From NCBI GenBank assembly GCA_006384855.1, contig VCJN01003321.1:24452-88451 (forward strand): a stretch of 64,000 bases of DNA. The letters are read 5' to 3'. This DNA comes from Tetraselmis striata. Lineage: Eukaryota; Chlorophyta; Chlorodendrophyceae; Chlorodendrales; Chlorodendraceae. Both the position numbers and the translations under genes were made by a program. Below the pieces are notes generated by a model that worked only from the letters and a program-made list of their open reading frames with translations, ran no database searches and had not been told where the DNA came from. Of this stretch, positions 1 to 8,511 are shown in pieces; position 1 is the first letter of the stretch; each line of letters opens with the position of its first letter.

Positions 1-76
1 TTCCGGGACGCGGCAACTGGGAGACACGAAAGGGAGGGAGCGCGGTATGTAGCACCCGCCGAACGCGCGACACCGG

Positions 77-1804
77 ATGAGCGCCTCGCAGAGCAGCAGG
101 CAGAGCGGGCGCCAGAGGCGGAGCGAGGGTACCGGAGACCCTCTGCACTGGCTCAAACGCTGGAGGCATTCCGAAACTCCGTGGGGCTTCAGGACGCAAC
201 GACACAAAGGTAGGCAGCTTGGCAGGCACAAAGTTGCTGCAGCTTTCAGCCACGGGCTGACGCAGCAGAGTGAGGAGTCATCCAGTGAATCGGCGGCTAA
301 AGCAGGGATTGACCCAGGGCTGGATGGCGCCCTCCCCCGCAGGAATGGGTCCCCAGGGAATGCGATCAGCGCTTCCGCGCCCAAGGGTGAAGACGATAGC
401 GAGTGGGGCGGTGGAGGCAGTAGTCGGTATGCCGATGATGATGGCGACTGGGGCGGATGGTCGGGATTCATTGCCCCATCCAGCACGCGGCGGGACAAGC
501 AGGCGCAAAGCAGCCAGCCACCCAAAGAGAAAGACCGGTGAGCCGTCCTGCATCGCTGGTTTCGCGATTGGCGTTTTTATGGGTCAATACTGGGAGCGTC
601 AATGGATACTCCCTCACATTGCGGGGTCCCCGGCAACTCCGCTTTGGCCCTGAGATCCGCTATACCGCTACTGCCTTCCAGGTCACGAGGGCGGCCAGTG
701 CCACAGGTAGGCAGCGCGCGTGCTTGGCGGTGTCAGGTCACTGACCCGTCCCAAGGCGTTCCTGCTTAGAGCGCCATGCATGCTTCATGTGTGTCCTGCA
801 GATAGAGTGGCTATCCGACGAGGAGGTGCAGCGCGTCATCCCCCGAGCCCCGCAGCCTCAGCAGTACTCCTACTTCCAGGTGCTCGCCATCGCCTGTGCG
901 GTGCCCATGTCTGCGTCATCACCCCCGGGGCAGGCGTGAAGGCGCATTGCTACTGGGCAATGCGGCCACTGAATGGCCGTGCTTGCGCTGACAATGACGG
1001 GTGGACCGTTGGTGCGCAGAGTGACGGCGACATCGTGCAGCGGATGGGCGGCAGCTTCGCCATCCTCGTCATCGCCGGGGCGTTCACGCAGGCGGCTCCC
1101 ATCGCAGTCGGCGCGGCGACCTTCCCCTTCTGGGGGCCGCTGGTGCAAGCCACCGCGAGGAACCTCCCCGTCAGGGAGTTCAGCTGCTGCGGGCTGTGGT
1201 TTGCCAACGTCTACGAGGTGGACTGGCAGCCCAACCCAAGCCAGATGTACAGAAACCGCCGGGTCGCCAGCTACCGGCGGAGCAAACCGCAGTGGCTGAT
1301 TTCCGTCACGCTCGGGGACGACAGCGGCGCACGGGCGCAGGTTGACCTCGAGGTGGGCTTTGACACGCATCACGTGCCTGCATGTCCGCGGAATGTCCGC
1401 GTGCCATGATGCATGATGTGCACAGCCGGGACCGCGCGGCTCTAACAATAGGTGCTTTGTTCTCGCTCTGGTGTGGCCAGACCAACTCCCCACCTGGCTC
1501 GGTGAAAGTGGGCGACAGAATCGAGGTGCTCGTGGTCAGCCCGGATCAAAGGCTCCGAACATTCAAGGTGGGGGAGACACGGACACCTCTGCGTCCATGC
1601 CGGCGCTTGACTGCGCAGTTGTGGCGCCCCCCGGCGTCGTCCGCCTAGTAATAACAGCGCGCTGTGGTGACCTCCGTGCACCAGATCGTGCGGGAGCTGT
1701 TTCTGCCGGACAACAAGTTCTGGATTTCGGATTACCCTTTCGTGAATCGCCGCGCGTTTCTCGGTGTCCGCAGAGCTTTGAAGCGACCCCAGAGGTCCCC
1801 ATGA
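77..1804 (+). CDS. Conserved multi-exon gene of unknown function, probably membrane/plastid
   Basis: I do not recognise the product. Exon-like stretches in order: an acidic Trp/Gly-rich segment (about 270-540); a segment containing IEWLSDEEVQRVIPRAP (about 804-895); a long exon (about 1040-1370) with a hydrophobic run AILVIAGAFTQAAPIAVGA followed by FPFWGPLVQATARN and FANVYEVDW; a short segment with VKVGDRIEVLVVSP (about 1500-1550); and a last exon (about 1667-1804) with RELFLPDNKFWISDYPFVNR, ending at TGA 1802-1804. The hydrophobic run suggests at least one membrane segment. The composition resembles poorly characterised plastid membrane proteins of the green lineage, but that is inference. 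The start is uncertain: ATG 77 opens the first frame, and the gene may begin upstream of the window. The downstream neighbour is on the opposite strand and converges with it. Confidence 0.5.
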
Positions 1805-2375
1805 TTGCCCAGCAAGCCACAACCTGCCTCGCCGAAACAGACGCTGAGTGCAGCGGGGTGACCCGCGGCTTACATGTACGAGACGGGGACACCAACACAG
1901 CAGCACATCGCACCAACCAGGCACCAACAGAAAGCCGGCGCACGTCGGGCAATGGCGGCCAATGTAACAAGAAAAAAGGACAAATTGGCACCCGGCCCAA
2001 AACAGCCTTGGCGCCGTTTCATGTCATGCAGTTGGCATGGTGCGCGTTCCTTCTGGACGCGGGCCTGCACATTCTGGATTACAAGGGTTTGTAGGGTTAC
2101 ACGGCATCTGGTGGTGTTACAGAAACGGGGGGTATTGTAAGGGCATTCGGTGGCGACTGGCTGACTACACAGTGGTCCCAGATGCGCAGGCGGGGGTGCC
2201 CCTTCGCCTGGTACTACACTCTACAACAGGCGGCATCCATCATCATCACACATGCACCACATCATACACGGGCCACAGGGCAGCCTTGGGCCCAGGGCGA
2301 GCCCCGAAGCGGCCCAGATGCTGCATATGCATTGCTGGTACATATTCATACACGGGCGCAGGTATCGGAGCGGCA
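1805..2375. other. Intergenic region between convergent genes
   Basis: This separates two convergent 3' ends. No convincing exon is seen. It probably holds both 3' UTRs and polyadenylation signals. A short stretch near 2229-2250 (aggcggcatccatcatcatc) resembles one near 9203, which may be a small dispersed repeat. Confidence 0.4.
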
Positions 2376-4152
2376 TCAGTCCGACGCCTGCGACGCCTGC
2401 TGGTTGTCTTGCAGCCTGAGGAGCTCATCGCGCAGCGAGGCCGCCTCCTGCGCAGCGCCGAGGACGGTCACGGCCAGCATTGACCGAAGCGAGCATGCAC
2501 AGCAAGTAGCGGCGCCCCGGCCGGCGGCGGAGGAGATCCACACGTGCACCGAGGCCATGCCAGGCTTACCATGTAGCGCTCATCATCCAACGCCGTCTCC
2601 ATGGCCACTCGGATCCGAAACGCGCGGTTGGTGGACATAATTGTGTCTATCTCGTCGCGGATCCTGGCGGTGCAGTAGCCACCGCCGTCAGACCACCACA
2701 GCACGCAGGGACACGGCAGGCGGAACAACGGGCAGAGCTGACACGGGCGGCATACTGCGCTGCGTCGTCGTAGCGCTCCTGCTGGACCGCCATCTCCAGC
2801 TTGATCTTGTGCATGACGGTGGGGTCGCTGAACTGAAGAATGGCCTTGCGCACGCTGTGGACAATCTCGCCCGTGGTCTCCTCACGGTGGCTGGCAGCGG
2901 CTTGCGCCATCTTCGATGCCACTTCCTGCGGGGCAGACGACATCCGCGCCGTTGAGCCATCGGGCAGACGGCAAGGAACACAGCCCATCAGGCTCAGGCA
3001 CAAACAAGGAGTGTCACCTTGTTCACATAGATGACCGACTTGAATCGCACAGCCATATTCAACGCGTCGGAGGGGCGCGCGTCCAGGACGACCTCCTCAG
3101 AGACACCGTTCTCCGTCTTGAGGTAGTGGATGCTCGCATGGTACGTGTTGCCAACCAGCGCAGTCACGCACACCTTGCTGACCTGCGCCAGGCACGCCGG
3201 ATGCCAGAGTCGTAATAGATTCATGGGCGGGGTGTGCTCAATCGATCGCGGGCGGTGCCTGGCACCAGGGGCAGCGCTGCTGGCTGGGCAGGCTGGTGTG
3301 TGCCATTGGGGATGCTGCTCACCCGGTAGCCCATTGCCTCCACTGTATTCTTCATCAGGTCATGGGTCATGGGTCTGGCCTGGAAAGAGTATGGCACCGG
3401 GAGGGATTCAGGCTGCAGGGTTCCACATCCACGCAACAGGGGCCACACGCAACGCCGGGGAGACCGCATGCAGCGCACCGTCCGTTGCTGGTTGATCTCC
3501 TTGACCAGAGCTGCGGTCTCAAACTCCCCTGCAGCGCCGGTGGAGGGGATGCTAGGCATCAGAGAGCGCTCCAGGGAGGGACAGGCAATGTGATCATAAG
3601 GAGCGGCAATGCCGCGCTTCTGTGTGTGCGAGTAGGAGGGCGGAGGCGGGTCTTACCAACATACACAGTCATTTCCTTGTCGCTCTCAGCCAGCTTTAGG
3701 ACCATCTGGTGACCATACTCCTTGGTGTGGCGGACTGTTTTATGGTGGAGCCCCGTGGCAATGGAGGAGGGCGGCGGAACGGGGGGGGGGGGGGGGGGGG
3801 GGAGGGTTATTGTCAGGACCTGATGAAATGCCAACAGTTGCAAACAGGCACAGAGGCTATCGCAGTGCAAGCAGTTGGGCCGAAACGTACCGTGTGCGAT
3901 CTTAGCTTCCACATAGTTGCTGAGGTCAAAGGCCTGGTGGTCCGGCTGTTGGCTAGCCAGAACTTCCACAGACCGATGGGCGTGCTTGCTGCAGATTCTT
4001 GGGCACCTGAAGGCAGCCCCTGAAGGCACAGGAGGACGCACCAGCTTGCGCGCACGGCTGGCATGAGCAGAGGCGGCTCGCGCCGGCCTCTGAGCACACG
4101 TCGAAACCCCACCTAGGGCAGCAGCCCTTTGGACAGCCAGGACGGTCGCCAT
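2376..4152 (-). CDS. BFN/DUF151 bifunctional nuclease with C-terminal UVR motifs
   Basis: The protein reads from ATG 4152-4150 to TGA 2378-2376. The first exon has a basic, Ala/Ser/Arg-rich N-terminus (MATVLAVQRAAALGG...) like a plastid transit peptide and ends at a GTACGT donor near 3889. Later exons give GEFETAALVKEINQQ, ARPMTHDLMKNTVEAMGYRV, and then VSKVCVTALVGNTYHASI with EEVVLDARPSDALNMAVRF. The last is the classic BFN (DUF151) signature with the DARPSDA core. The C-terminus carries two UVR-like repeats, QERYDDAAQYAARIRDEI and DDERYM...EAASLRDELLRLQ. This order (BFN then UVR) matches plant BBD-type nucleases such as Arabidopsis BBD1/BBD2. A G22 run at 3781-3802 (C on the sense strand) lies in an intron. 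Family assignment is strong. Exact exon borders are by eye. Confidence 0.85.
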
Positions 4153-5330
4153 GTTGCTGTGCCTTGGATTATGGAGTGGTATCTGCAGCAAAGGGCCAGG
4201 CACTCTCAGAAAAACCGGCCGGCTGTGCCTGCGATGCGAGGTCGAGTGGTGTCCGCGTACTTCTATATTCTGCATGTGCCGCTTCAGACGTGTGGGGTGT
4301 TGCAACCCATGTCAGAGCGGCACGTGACCTCCCCCGGCCGCTTTCTTTGCTGTTTGCGCGCCCGCGGCCCTGTCGAAGTACACCAACCGCACTACCCACC
4401 CCGAAACGCCACGACGACTCGTACGCGCTGTACAGCCGCTACGAGATATTCCGAGCCAGAGCGGCGACTGGAATGCGCGTGGGCTTGAGCAGGACAGCGG
4501 TGTCGCGAATGTCACGGGCGAGCCGGGAATTGCGCGTGAGCGCGTTTGGTGAGAGCGCTCGGCTGTGGCGGGTGACCAGCGATAGGGTGCAGAGGTGCGG
4601 ACGACCGGGCGGACGACGGCAGGCCAGTAGGAAGGGCCGCCGGCGCAGCTGCTAGACGGAGGTAAAGAACTATCGTACCGACGCTCGCTTTCCTGCCCGG
4701 TGGAAGGTTTTGTTCTTTGCTGTGTGGGAGGAAGGAAGAGGGGGGGGGGGGGGGGGGGGGGGGGATGGTTGCCGGAACGGCGCGCTACAGCAGACGACCT
4801 TCCACCTCGTTCAGGGTATAGGTTGAGGAGAGACGGAACAAGGCCCGCTGCCGCGCGCGTTTCAGGTGGAGCAAACCGGCGACATTTCTCAGTTTGTTCG
4901 CGTTGCGGCAAGCACAGGCGCGGGCAACCACTCACCGAGGCGCGTGACCCGGCCTCCCGTAATGTTGTTTGGGGGTTGCTGAACCGACGTGTGAGGGAGG
5001 GGGAGACAGGACACGTCAGAGTAATTCGCTCAGGATGACCGTGCGGTGGGGCGCGCGCTCCCCACTCCAGTACCAGTAGCAAGTCGCTAGGTACCTGTAG
5101 CGGCCGCGCTCGTCGCCCGCTGTGCTGCTGGTCTGTCACCCATCCTCATTGCATCAGCACAGAGTAAGCAAGCACAGAGTAAGCACAGAGTAAGCACCGG
5201 TAGTAACCTTACAGGATAAGGATTACTGCCGGTACCAGCAGCATTTAAGGATTTAATCCTTACATCTGCTGCTAAGTACAGCGGCTTCGCCGCTCTGAGA
5301 ATTTAAGGGGGCTGGAGTGGGCCGTTTATT
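4153..5330. other. Intergenic region with G-tract and small repeats
   Basis: No supported gene. A 24-nt G tract lies at about 4741-4764. At about 5158-5200 the unit agcacagagtaagc is repeated about three times. Directly after it (about 5197-5233) is a near-perfect inverted repeat, ccggtagtaacctta facing taaggattactgccgg, followed by a near-palindrome around 5248. A long open frame on the minus strand (4312-5139) is Pro/Ser/Arg-rich and runs through the G tract, so I do not call it. Confidence 0.4.
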
Positions 5331-5517
5331 ATGATCTAAACTAGTTTATGGGGTTTCCATCCTTGACCTAACCGCTTTTCAGCTACAAGTGCTGCGCAGT
5401 GGTACGGGAACTAGTAACTGTTGTTGCGCCCTTGTTGGGTGCAGCACGAGTAGATATAAAAGCAGCCAGAACAGCTGAGCCTGCCATCTTCCAGTTTTCG
5501 CTGCGTTCCACGCAGCG
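5331..5517 (+). repeat. A1 terminal direct repeat with TATA-like box and hairpin
   Basis: This 187-bp repeat is the left terminal copy; its partner is A2 at 8232-8418. It contains a TATA-like gatataaaag at about 5453-5462, so it probably carries the element promoter. It ends in a 7-bp stem, 5-nt loop hairpin (CGCTGCG, ttcca, CGCAGCG; 5499-5517). The same hairpin ends the repeat in copy 2. Promoter function is inferred. Confidence 0.75.
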
Positions 5518-5630
5518 ATGTAAAAACTGTCTCGTAACCCGTTGCGAGCAAGGTCACCCCAGGTTGTTCAAGACCACACCCGGCTCGCCATCCGAGTGTG
5601 ATATTCTCGTCAGTACGTCCGTGCGTTACT

Positions 5631-6491
5631 ATGTCAGATGGAGAAGAACCCGTCGTTGAGCCGACGCTCAAGTCGTTGCAAGCAGATGTGCGTGCATTGG
5701 CTACAGCTGTGGCACAACTAACGGCTCGTGATCGCGTTGTTGATGGAGAAGGGGCACATGGGTATGGCTCCGGCTCAGGGCAGCGCTTCGCGAGACAGCC
5801 GACAGGCAGCGGGGGAGCCGCAGAGCGCCCCGACTTGCTAGAGCTAGCCCAGAGCGGCCGTGTCGGAGCAAAATCCGTGAGTGCCGAGGATGATTACCTC
5901 GCGGTGCCAGAGCTACTGCAGAGAGCAGAGTCTGGTTACGAGGCCGTTCGACCGGTCAGCCGAGTGCCTGGACTTTTCCCTTTGAGCACCGACCTAACGA
6001 ACGAGTACCTCAAGCAGGATGACCGGCGTCTGCCGGCCCAGGAGGAGTACTTGTGGATGTCGTGTTTCGGGGCCCACATGGCCGCCCTTTTCGTGGCGCT
6101 CGACGAGCTGCTACCTTACGTCCCCGCCACCAACCAGGACTTCACCCCCTACCTCGCGAGAGCTCGGAATCACGCCGAGGCCATCGACAAGGCGTTTCGT
6201 TTTCGTCTAGCCTTCCTGCGGAGGCTGAATGAGATCAAGCGCGTGCACGGTGACCAAGGTGTTCTGGATGTGCTGCGGGCTCAACATTTTCAGCCCGCTT
6301 CGGAGCATTTGGGTTCTGCGATTTTTGGGGACCTCATGAGGGACTACGAGCGTCGTGTCTTCGAGGCGACCGTTGCCAGCAGCGCCAAGGCGACCGCTAC
6401 TTCTCGAGTAGCGGCTGCAGCTGCAGGTCGCGGGCGTGGGCGAGGACGTGGCGGCGGACGTGGACGCGGCCGCGAAGGTGAGCACGAGTGA
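5631..6491 (+). CDS. gag-like ORF1 of the YR element
   Basis: This is 286 residues from ATG 5631 (MSDGEEPVVEPTLKSL) to UGA 6489-6491. The frame is open upstream to a GTG at 5598, but ATG 5631 is the first AUG and is kept in copy 2. The N-terminus has a predicted amphipathic stretch (ADVRALATAVAQLTARDR), which may be coiled coil, and then a Gly/Ser-rich linker. The central domain (about residues 85-240) includes DDYLAVPELLQRAE, GLFPLSTDLTNEYLK and a Trp/Cys segment EEYLWMSCFGAHMAALF. The C-terminus is Arg-Gly-rich (GRGRGRGRGGGRGRGREG), which suggests nucleic-acid binding. No CCHC zinc knuckle is seen. Calling it gag-like rests on its position before the YR, its 5' placement after the promoter repeat and its basic tail; sequence homology to a known gag is not established. 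The stop codon is followed in frame by the YR ORF. Confidence 0.75.
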   Translation: MSDGEEPVVEPTLKSLQADVRALATAVAQLTARDRVVDGEGAHGYGSGSGQRFARQPTGSGGAAERPDLLELAQSGRVGAKSVSAEDDYLAVPELLQRAESGYEAVRPVSRVPGLFPLSTDLTNEYLKQDDRRLPAQEEYLWMSCFGAHMAALFVALDELLPYVPATNQDFTPYLARARNHAEAIDKAFRFRLAFLRRLNEIKRVHGDQGVLDVLRAQHFQPASEHLGSAIFGDLMRDYERRVFEATVASSAKATATSRVAAAAAGRGRGRGRGGGRGRGREGEHE

Positions 6492-6497
6492 CGGCGT
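6486..6497 (+). promoter_or_regulatory. Candidate stop-codon readthrough site (UGA-CGG)
   Basis: The ORF1 stop (gag TGA cgg cgt) lies in the same frame as ORF2, which is open from the next codon (6492) to 8151. UGA followed by CGG is an established leaky-stop context in some plant RNA viruses. The hexamer TGACGG is kept in copy 2 (22465-22460 on the minus strand) and in decayed copy 3 (near 11125). The oldest copy (near 44685) reads TGATGG. Function is inferred from the shared frame, the conserved context and the lack of an early AUG in ORF2. Confidence 0.6.
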
Positions 6498-8153
6498 GGG
6501 GCGCCGCTCGTCGGAGCTGCAGGCGCCTTGCGAGGCCACCTTTCGGTGACCGCCGCAAGACGCACCCTTGCAGCTCAACGGCGGGATGAGCGCCCTGTGT
6601 CAGGACCTGACCCCCCCACCTTACAGACTTCATTTAGACCTTCCTCGGTGCGGCGCTTCTTACAGCTACAGCCGAGTGCGGCTCAACCATCCGCACACCT
6701 GCACACGGCGGCTCAACCATCCGCCTTTCTTAGAACCCCATCTCTGCGTTCGTCGGTTGTTACACTACGTGTCACAACCGGTTCGCAACGACCAAGTTTC
6801 GCGCGTGTACGTTACGCACGGGACAGGCGCTACGAGCGCGAAGGGCGCGCGGGGCGGCCCTCTTACCTGAACCTAGCCCCGCAAACCCGTACTGGAGCTA
6901 CTGCAAAGCCGTCCAGCAACTACCGGCCAACCGCCGGGAACCTAACCGCTGCTGCCGAGTACTTTGCGAACAGTAGCCGTACCGGTGGAACTCTGTCAGT
7001 AAAACGACGCACTTACGTAATCGACGAGCCCGCAGCTATCGCTCCATGGGCTGCGTCACTGCGATCTCGGCTGCAGGACGCGTTCGGCTCAGACGAGCTG
7101 GGCCAGCGGACGCTGGACCTGCTCTCCAGCTCCCTCAGCGCGCAGACCCTCAAGAGCTACGCCGGCAGACTGTCTCAGTTCGCTGTGTTCTGCCACGACT
7201 CCGAGAACATCAGCCCGCTGGAAGCGACTACTGCTACTGTTGTTCGGTACGTTGCCTGGATCGGGGAGCGAGGGCACATCGCAGCTAAGTCGCTGCAGCC
7301 CTACCTGTCTGCCATCAACACCTTCTTCGAGCTGCACAACCTCGTCCCGATCGCCAAGGACAGCCTACACCTCACTTCGGCAAGGCGTGGGTTAATGTTG
7401 CGGCAGCGCCGACTGGACGCTGCCCCTTTGCGTGTCCCTCTGCCCGCGGATGTAGCTTACCGCTTCGTCTCAAACGCCGAGCTAATTGTGTCTGCTCCTT
7501 ACCCAGAGTCCCACCTCGACTACCGAGCCCTCTTGGCCTCGGTTGTCAACTTCCTGTTCTTTGCCAGGGGCCTTACTGGCGTCTCCTGTCGAGCGCAAGA
7601 TGTGCATGTCGACACCTACAACATCACCTTGCAGATCTACCGCGAGAAGGGTCGAGCTGGCCGTCGGGGACCCGACGACCTGCGCGTACTTCTCCTTCCA
7701 GTGTCCGAGCACCCTCGAGTGGCACGACTCTTGCGCTACTTCATCGACAACGTCCAGTCTGTCCCCCTGGTTACTGTTGGCTTGGCTGCCTCCAACTTCT
7801 GGGCTGTCAATGTGGCTGAGCAGTCAAAACCTTGGACTGCGGCTACGATGTCAGACTGGTTGTCTACAGCGGTCAACCTAGTCAACGCTGCCCCTCCTGC
7901 TGGCACTTCCTGGACTTCACACAGTCTACGCAAGGGCGCAGCCTCTGCAGCGAACGCCATCGGAGCACCACTGTCCCACATCCGCTACCAAGGCGGTTGG
8001 GCCACTAACTCCGATGTCGTTCTGGACTACATCGACCCCAACGTTCTTCCTTCTCCTGGCGCGTGGTTCTTCTTTGGACACATCGCCCCCCTCCGCCACT
8101 TCCAAGTCCAACAGGACTCCGCAGCGGTGGCCTTCCCAGTGCCTCCTTCATGA
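6492..8153 (+). CDS. Tyrosine recombinase (YR), ORF2 of the element
   Basis: The frame is open for 553 codons after the ORF1 UGA and ends at TGA 8151-8153. The first AUG is far inside (RRGLM, near 7395), after the core-binding domain, so an independent start would have to be non-AUG (for example TTG 6528) or made by readthrough. Numbering from TTG 6528: residues 1-180 are low-complexity Ser/Pro/Arg; 200-270 form a SAM-like core-binding domain (SAQTLKSYAGRLSQFAVFC); 340-370 hold the first catalytic Arg region (NFLFFARGLTGVSC); a basic hairpin YREKGRAG follows. The HxxR motif is HSLRKG (H465, R468), then GGW (W491), and the nucleophile is probably Tyr501 in VVLDYIDP. All catalytic positions of the YR fold are present. 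The protein is nearly identical in copy 2. Confidence 0.85.
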   Translation, partial: RRGAPLVGAAGALRGHLSVTAARRTLAAQRRDERPVSGPDPPTLQTSFRPSSVRRFLQLQPSAAQPSAHLHTAAQPSAFLRTPSLRSSVVTLRVTTGSQRPSFARVRYARDRRYEREGRAGRPSYLNLAPQTRTGATAKPSSNYRPTAGNLTAAAEYFANSSRTGGTLSVKRRTYVIDEPAAIAPWAASLRSRLQDAFGSDELGQRTLDLLSSSLSAQTLKSYAGRLSQFAVFCHDSENISPLEATTATVVRYVAWIGERGHIAAKSLQPYLSAINTFFELHNLVPIAKDSLHLTSARRGLMLRQRRLDAAPLRVPLPADVAYRFVSNAELIVSAPYPESHLDYRALLASVVNFLFFARGLTGVSCRAQDVHVDTYNITLQIYREKGRAGRRGPDDLRVLLLPVSEHPRVARLLRYFIDNVQSVPLVTVGLAASNFWAVNVAEQSKPWTAATMSDWLSTAVNLVNAAPPAGTSWTSHSLRKGAASAANAIGAPLSHIRYQGGWATNSDVVLDYIDPNVLPSPGAWFFFGHIAPLRHFQVQQDSAAVAFPVPPS

Positions 8154-8206
8154 CTTGGCGCTACCCCTTCTCCGTCAATCCACCGCTCTCTACGTTCGCT
8201 CAAGAC

Positions 8207-8233
8207 TGGCAAAACCAGACTCAACTTTGAAAT
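8207..8233 (+). repeat. B1 direct repeat, abutting A2
   Basis: This 27-bp repeat (tggcaaaaccagactcaact, then tttgaat-like end) is found twice in copy 2 (20721-20747 and 20416-20442). In copy 1 only B1 remains. Diverged forms flank A2 of the 25.4-27.4 kb element. Its last two bases, AT, are also the first two bases of A2. Confidence 0.75.
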
Positions 8234-8418
8234 GATCTAAACTAGTTTATGGGGTTTCCATCCTTGACCTAACCGCTTTTCAGCTACAAGTGCTGCGCAG
8301 TGGTACGGGAACTAGTAACTGTTGTTGCGCCCTTGTTGGGTGCAGCACGAGTAGATATAAAAGCAGCCAGAACAGCTGAGCCTGCCATCTTCCAGTTTTC
8401 GCTGCGTTCCACGCAGCG
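8232..8418 (+). repeat. A2 internal direct repeat
   Basis: This is the second 187-bp A copy, apparently identical to A1 at 5331-5517, including the TATA-like box near 8353 and the terminal hairpin at 8400-8418. It sits downstream of the YR stop, so the element is not a simple LTR retrotransposon. Confidence 0.8.
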
Positions 8419-8511
8419 CCCCCCCTGACTCCGTTTTCCCTCCACGCTTTTCGCTGAACCTTCCTGCCAATTTCGGCTCTTGACCGTGTAAAACAGCCTG
8501 CGCGACCTTTT

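Larger units (their letters stand above)
5331..8511 (+). mobile_element. Split-direct-repeat tyrosine-recombinase element, copy 1 (gag-YR, no RT)
   Basis: The order is A1 (5331-5517), a gag-like ORF, a YR ORF, B1 (8207-8233), A2 (8232-8418), then a 3' segment homologous to copy 2 as far as about 8511. A1 and A2 are both 187 bp and look identical by eye, which implies a recent insertion. B1 abuts A2 and overlaps it by the dinucleotide AT. This A1-ORFs-B1-A2-B2 plan is that of PAT/Ngaro-type YR retrotransposons. There is no reverse transcriptase or RNase H coding, and the element is only about 3.2 kb. The terminal B2, present in copy 2, is missing here: homology stops at gcgcgacctttt and unrelated AT-rich DNA follows. 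Other copies are at 20416-23637 (near full), 10223-11246 and 43860-45650 (decayed). Confidence 0.85.

Noticed and set aside
4312..5139. Long minus-strand open frame (275 codons) with a polyproline run
   Set aside because: Pro/Ser/Arg bias and translation through a G-tract indicate a composition effect; no motif or splice support.
7046..8235. Several open frames on both strands overlapping the YR ORF
   Set aside because: They recur as mirror images in both element copies only because the underlying YR sequence is the same; they are shadows of ORF2.
5331..8418. Reading the element as an ordinary LTR retrotransposon with 187-bp LTRs
   Set aside because: A2 is followed by further element sequence ending in B2 in copy 2, and the coding is YR without integrase or RT.
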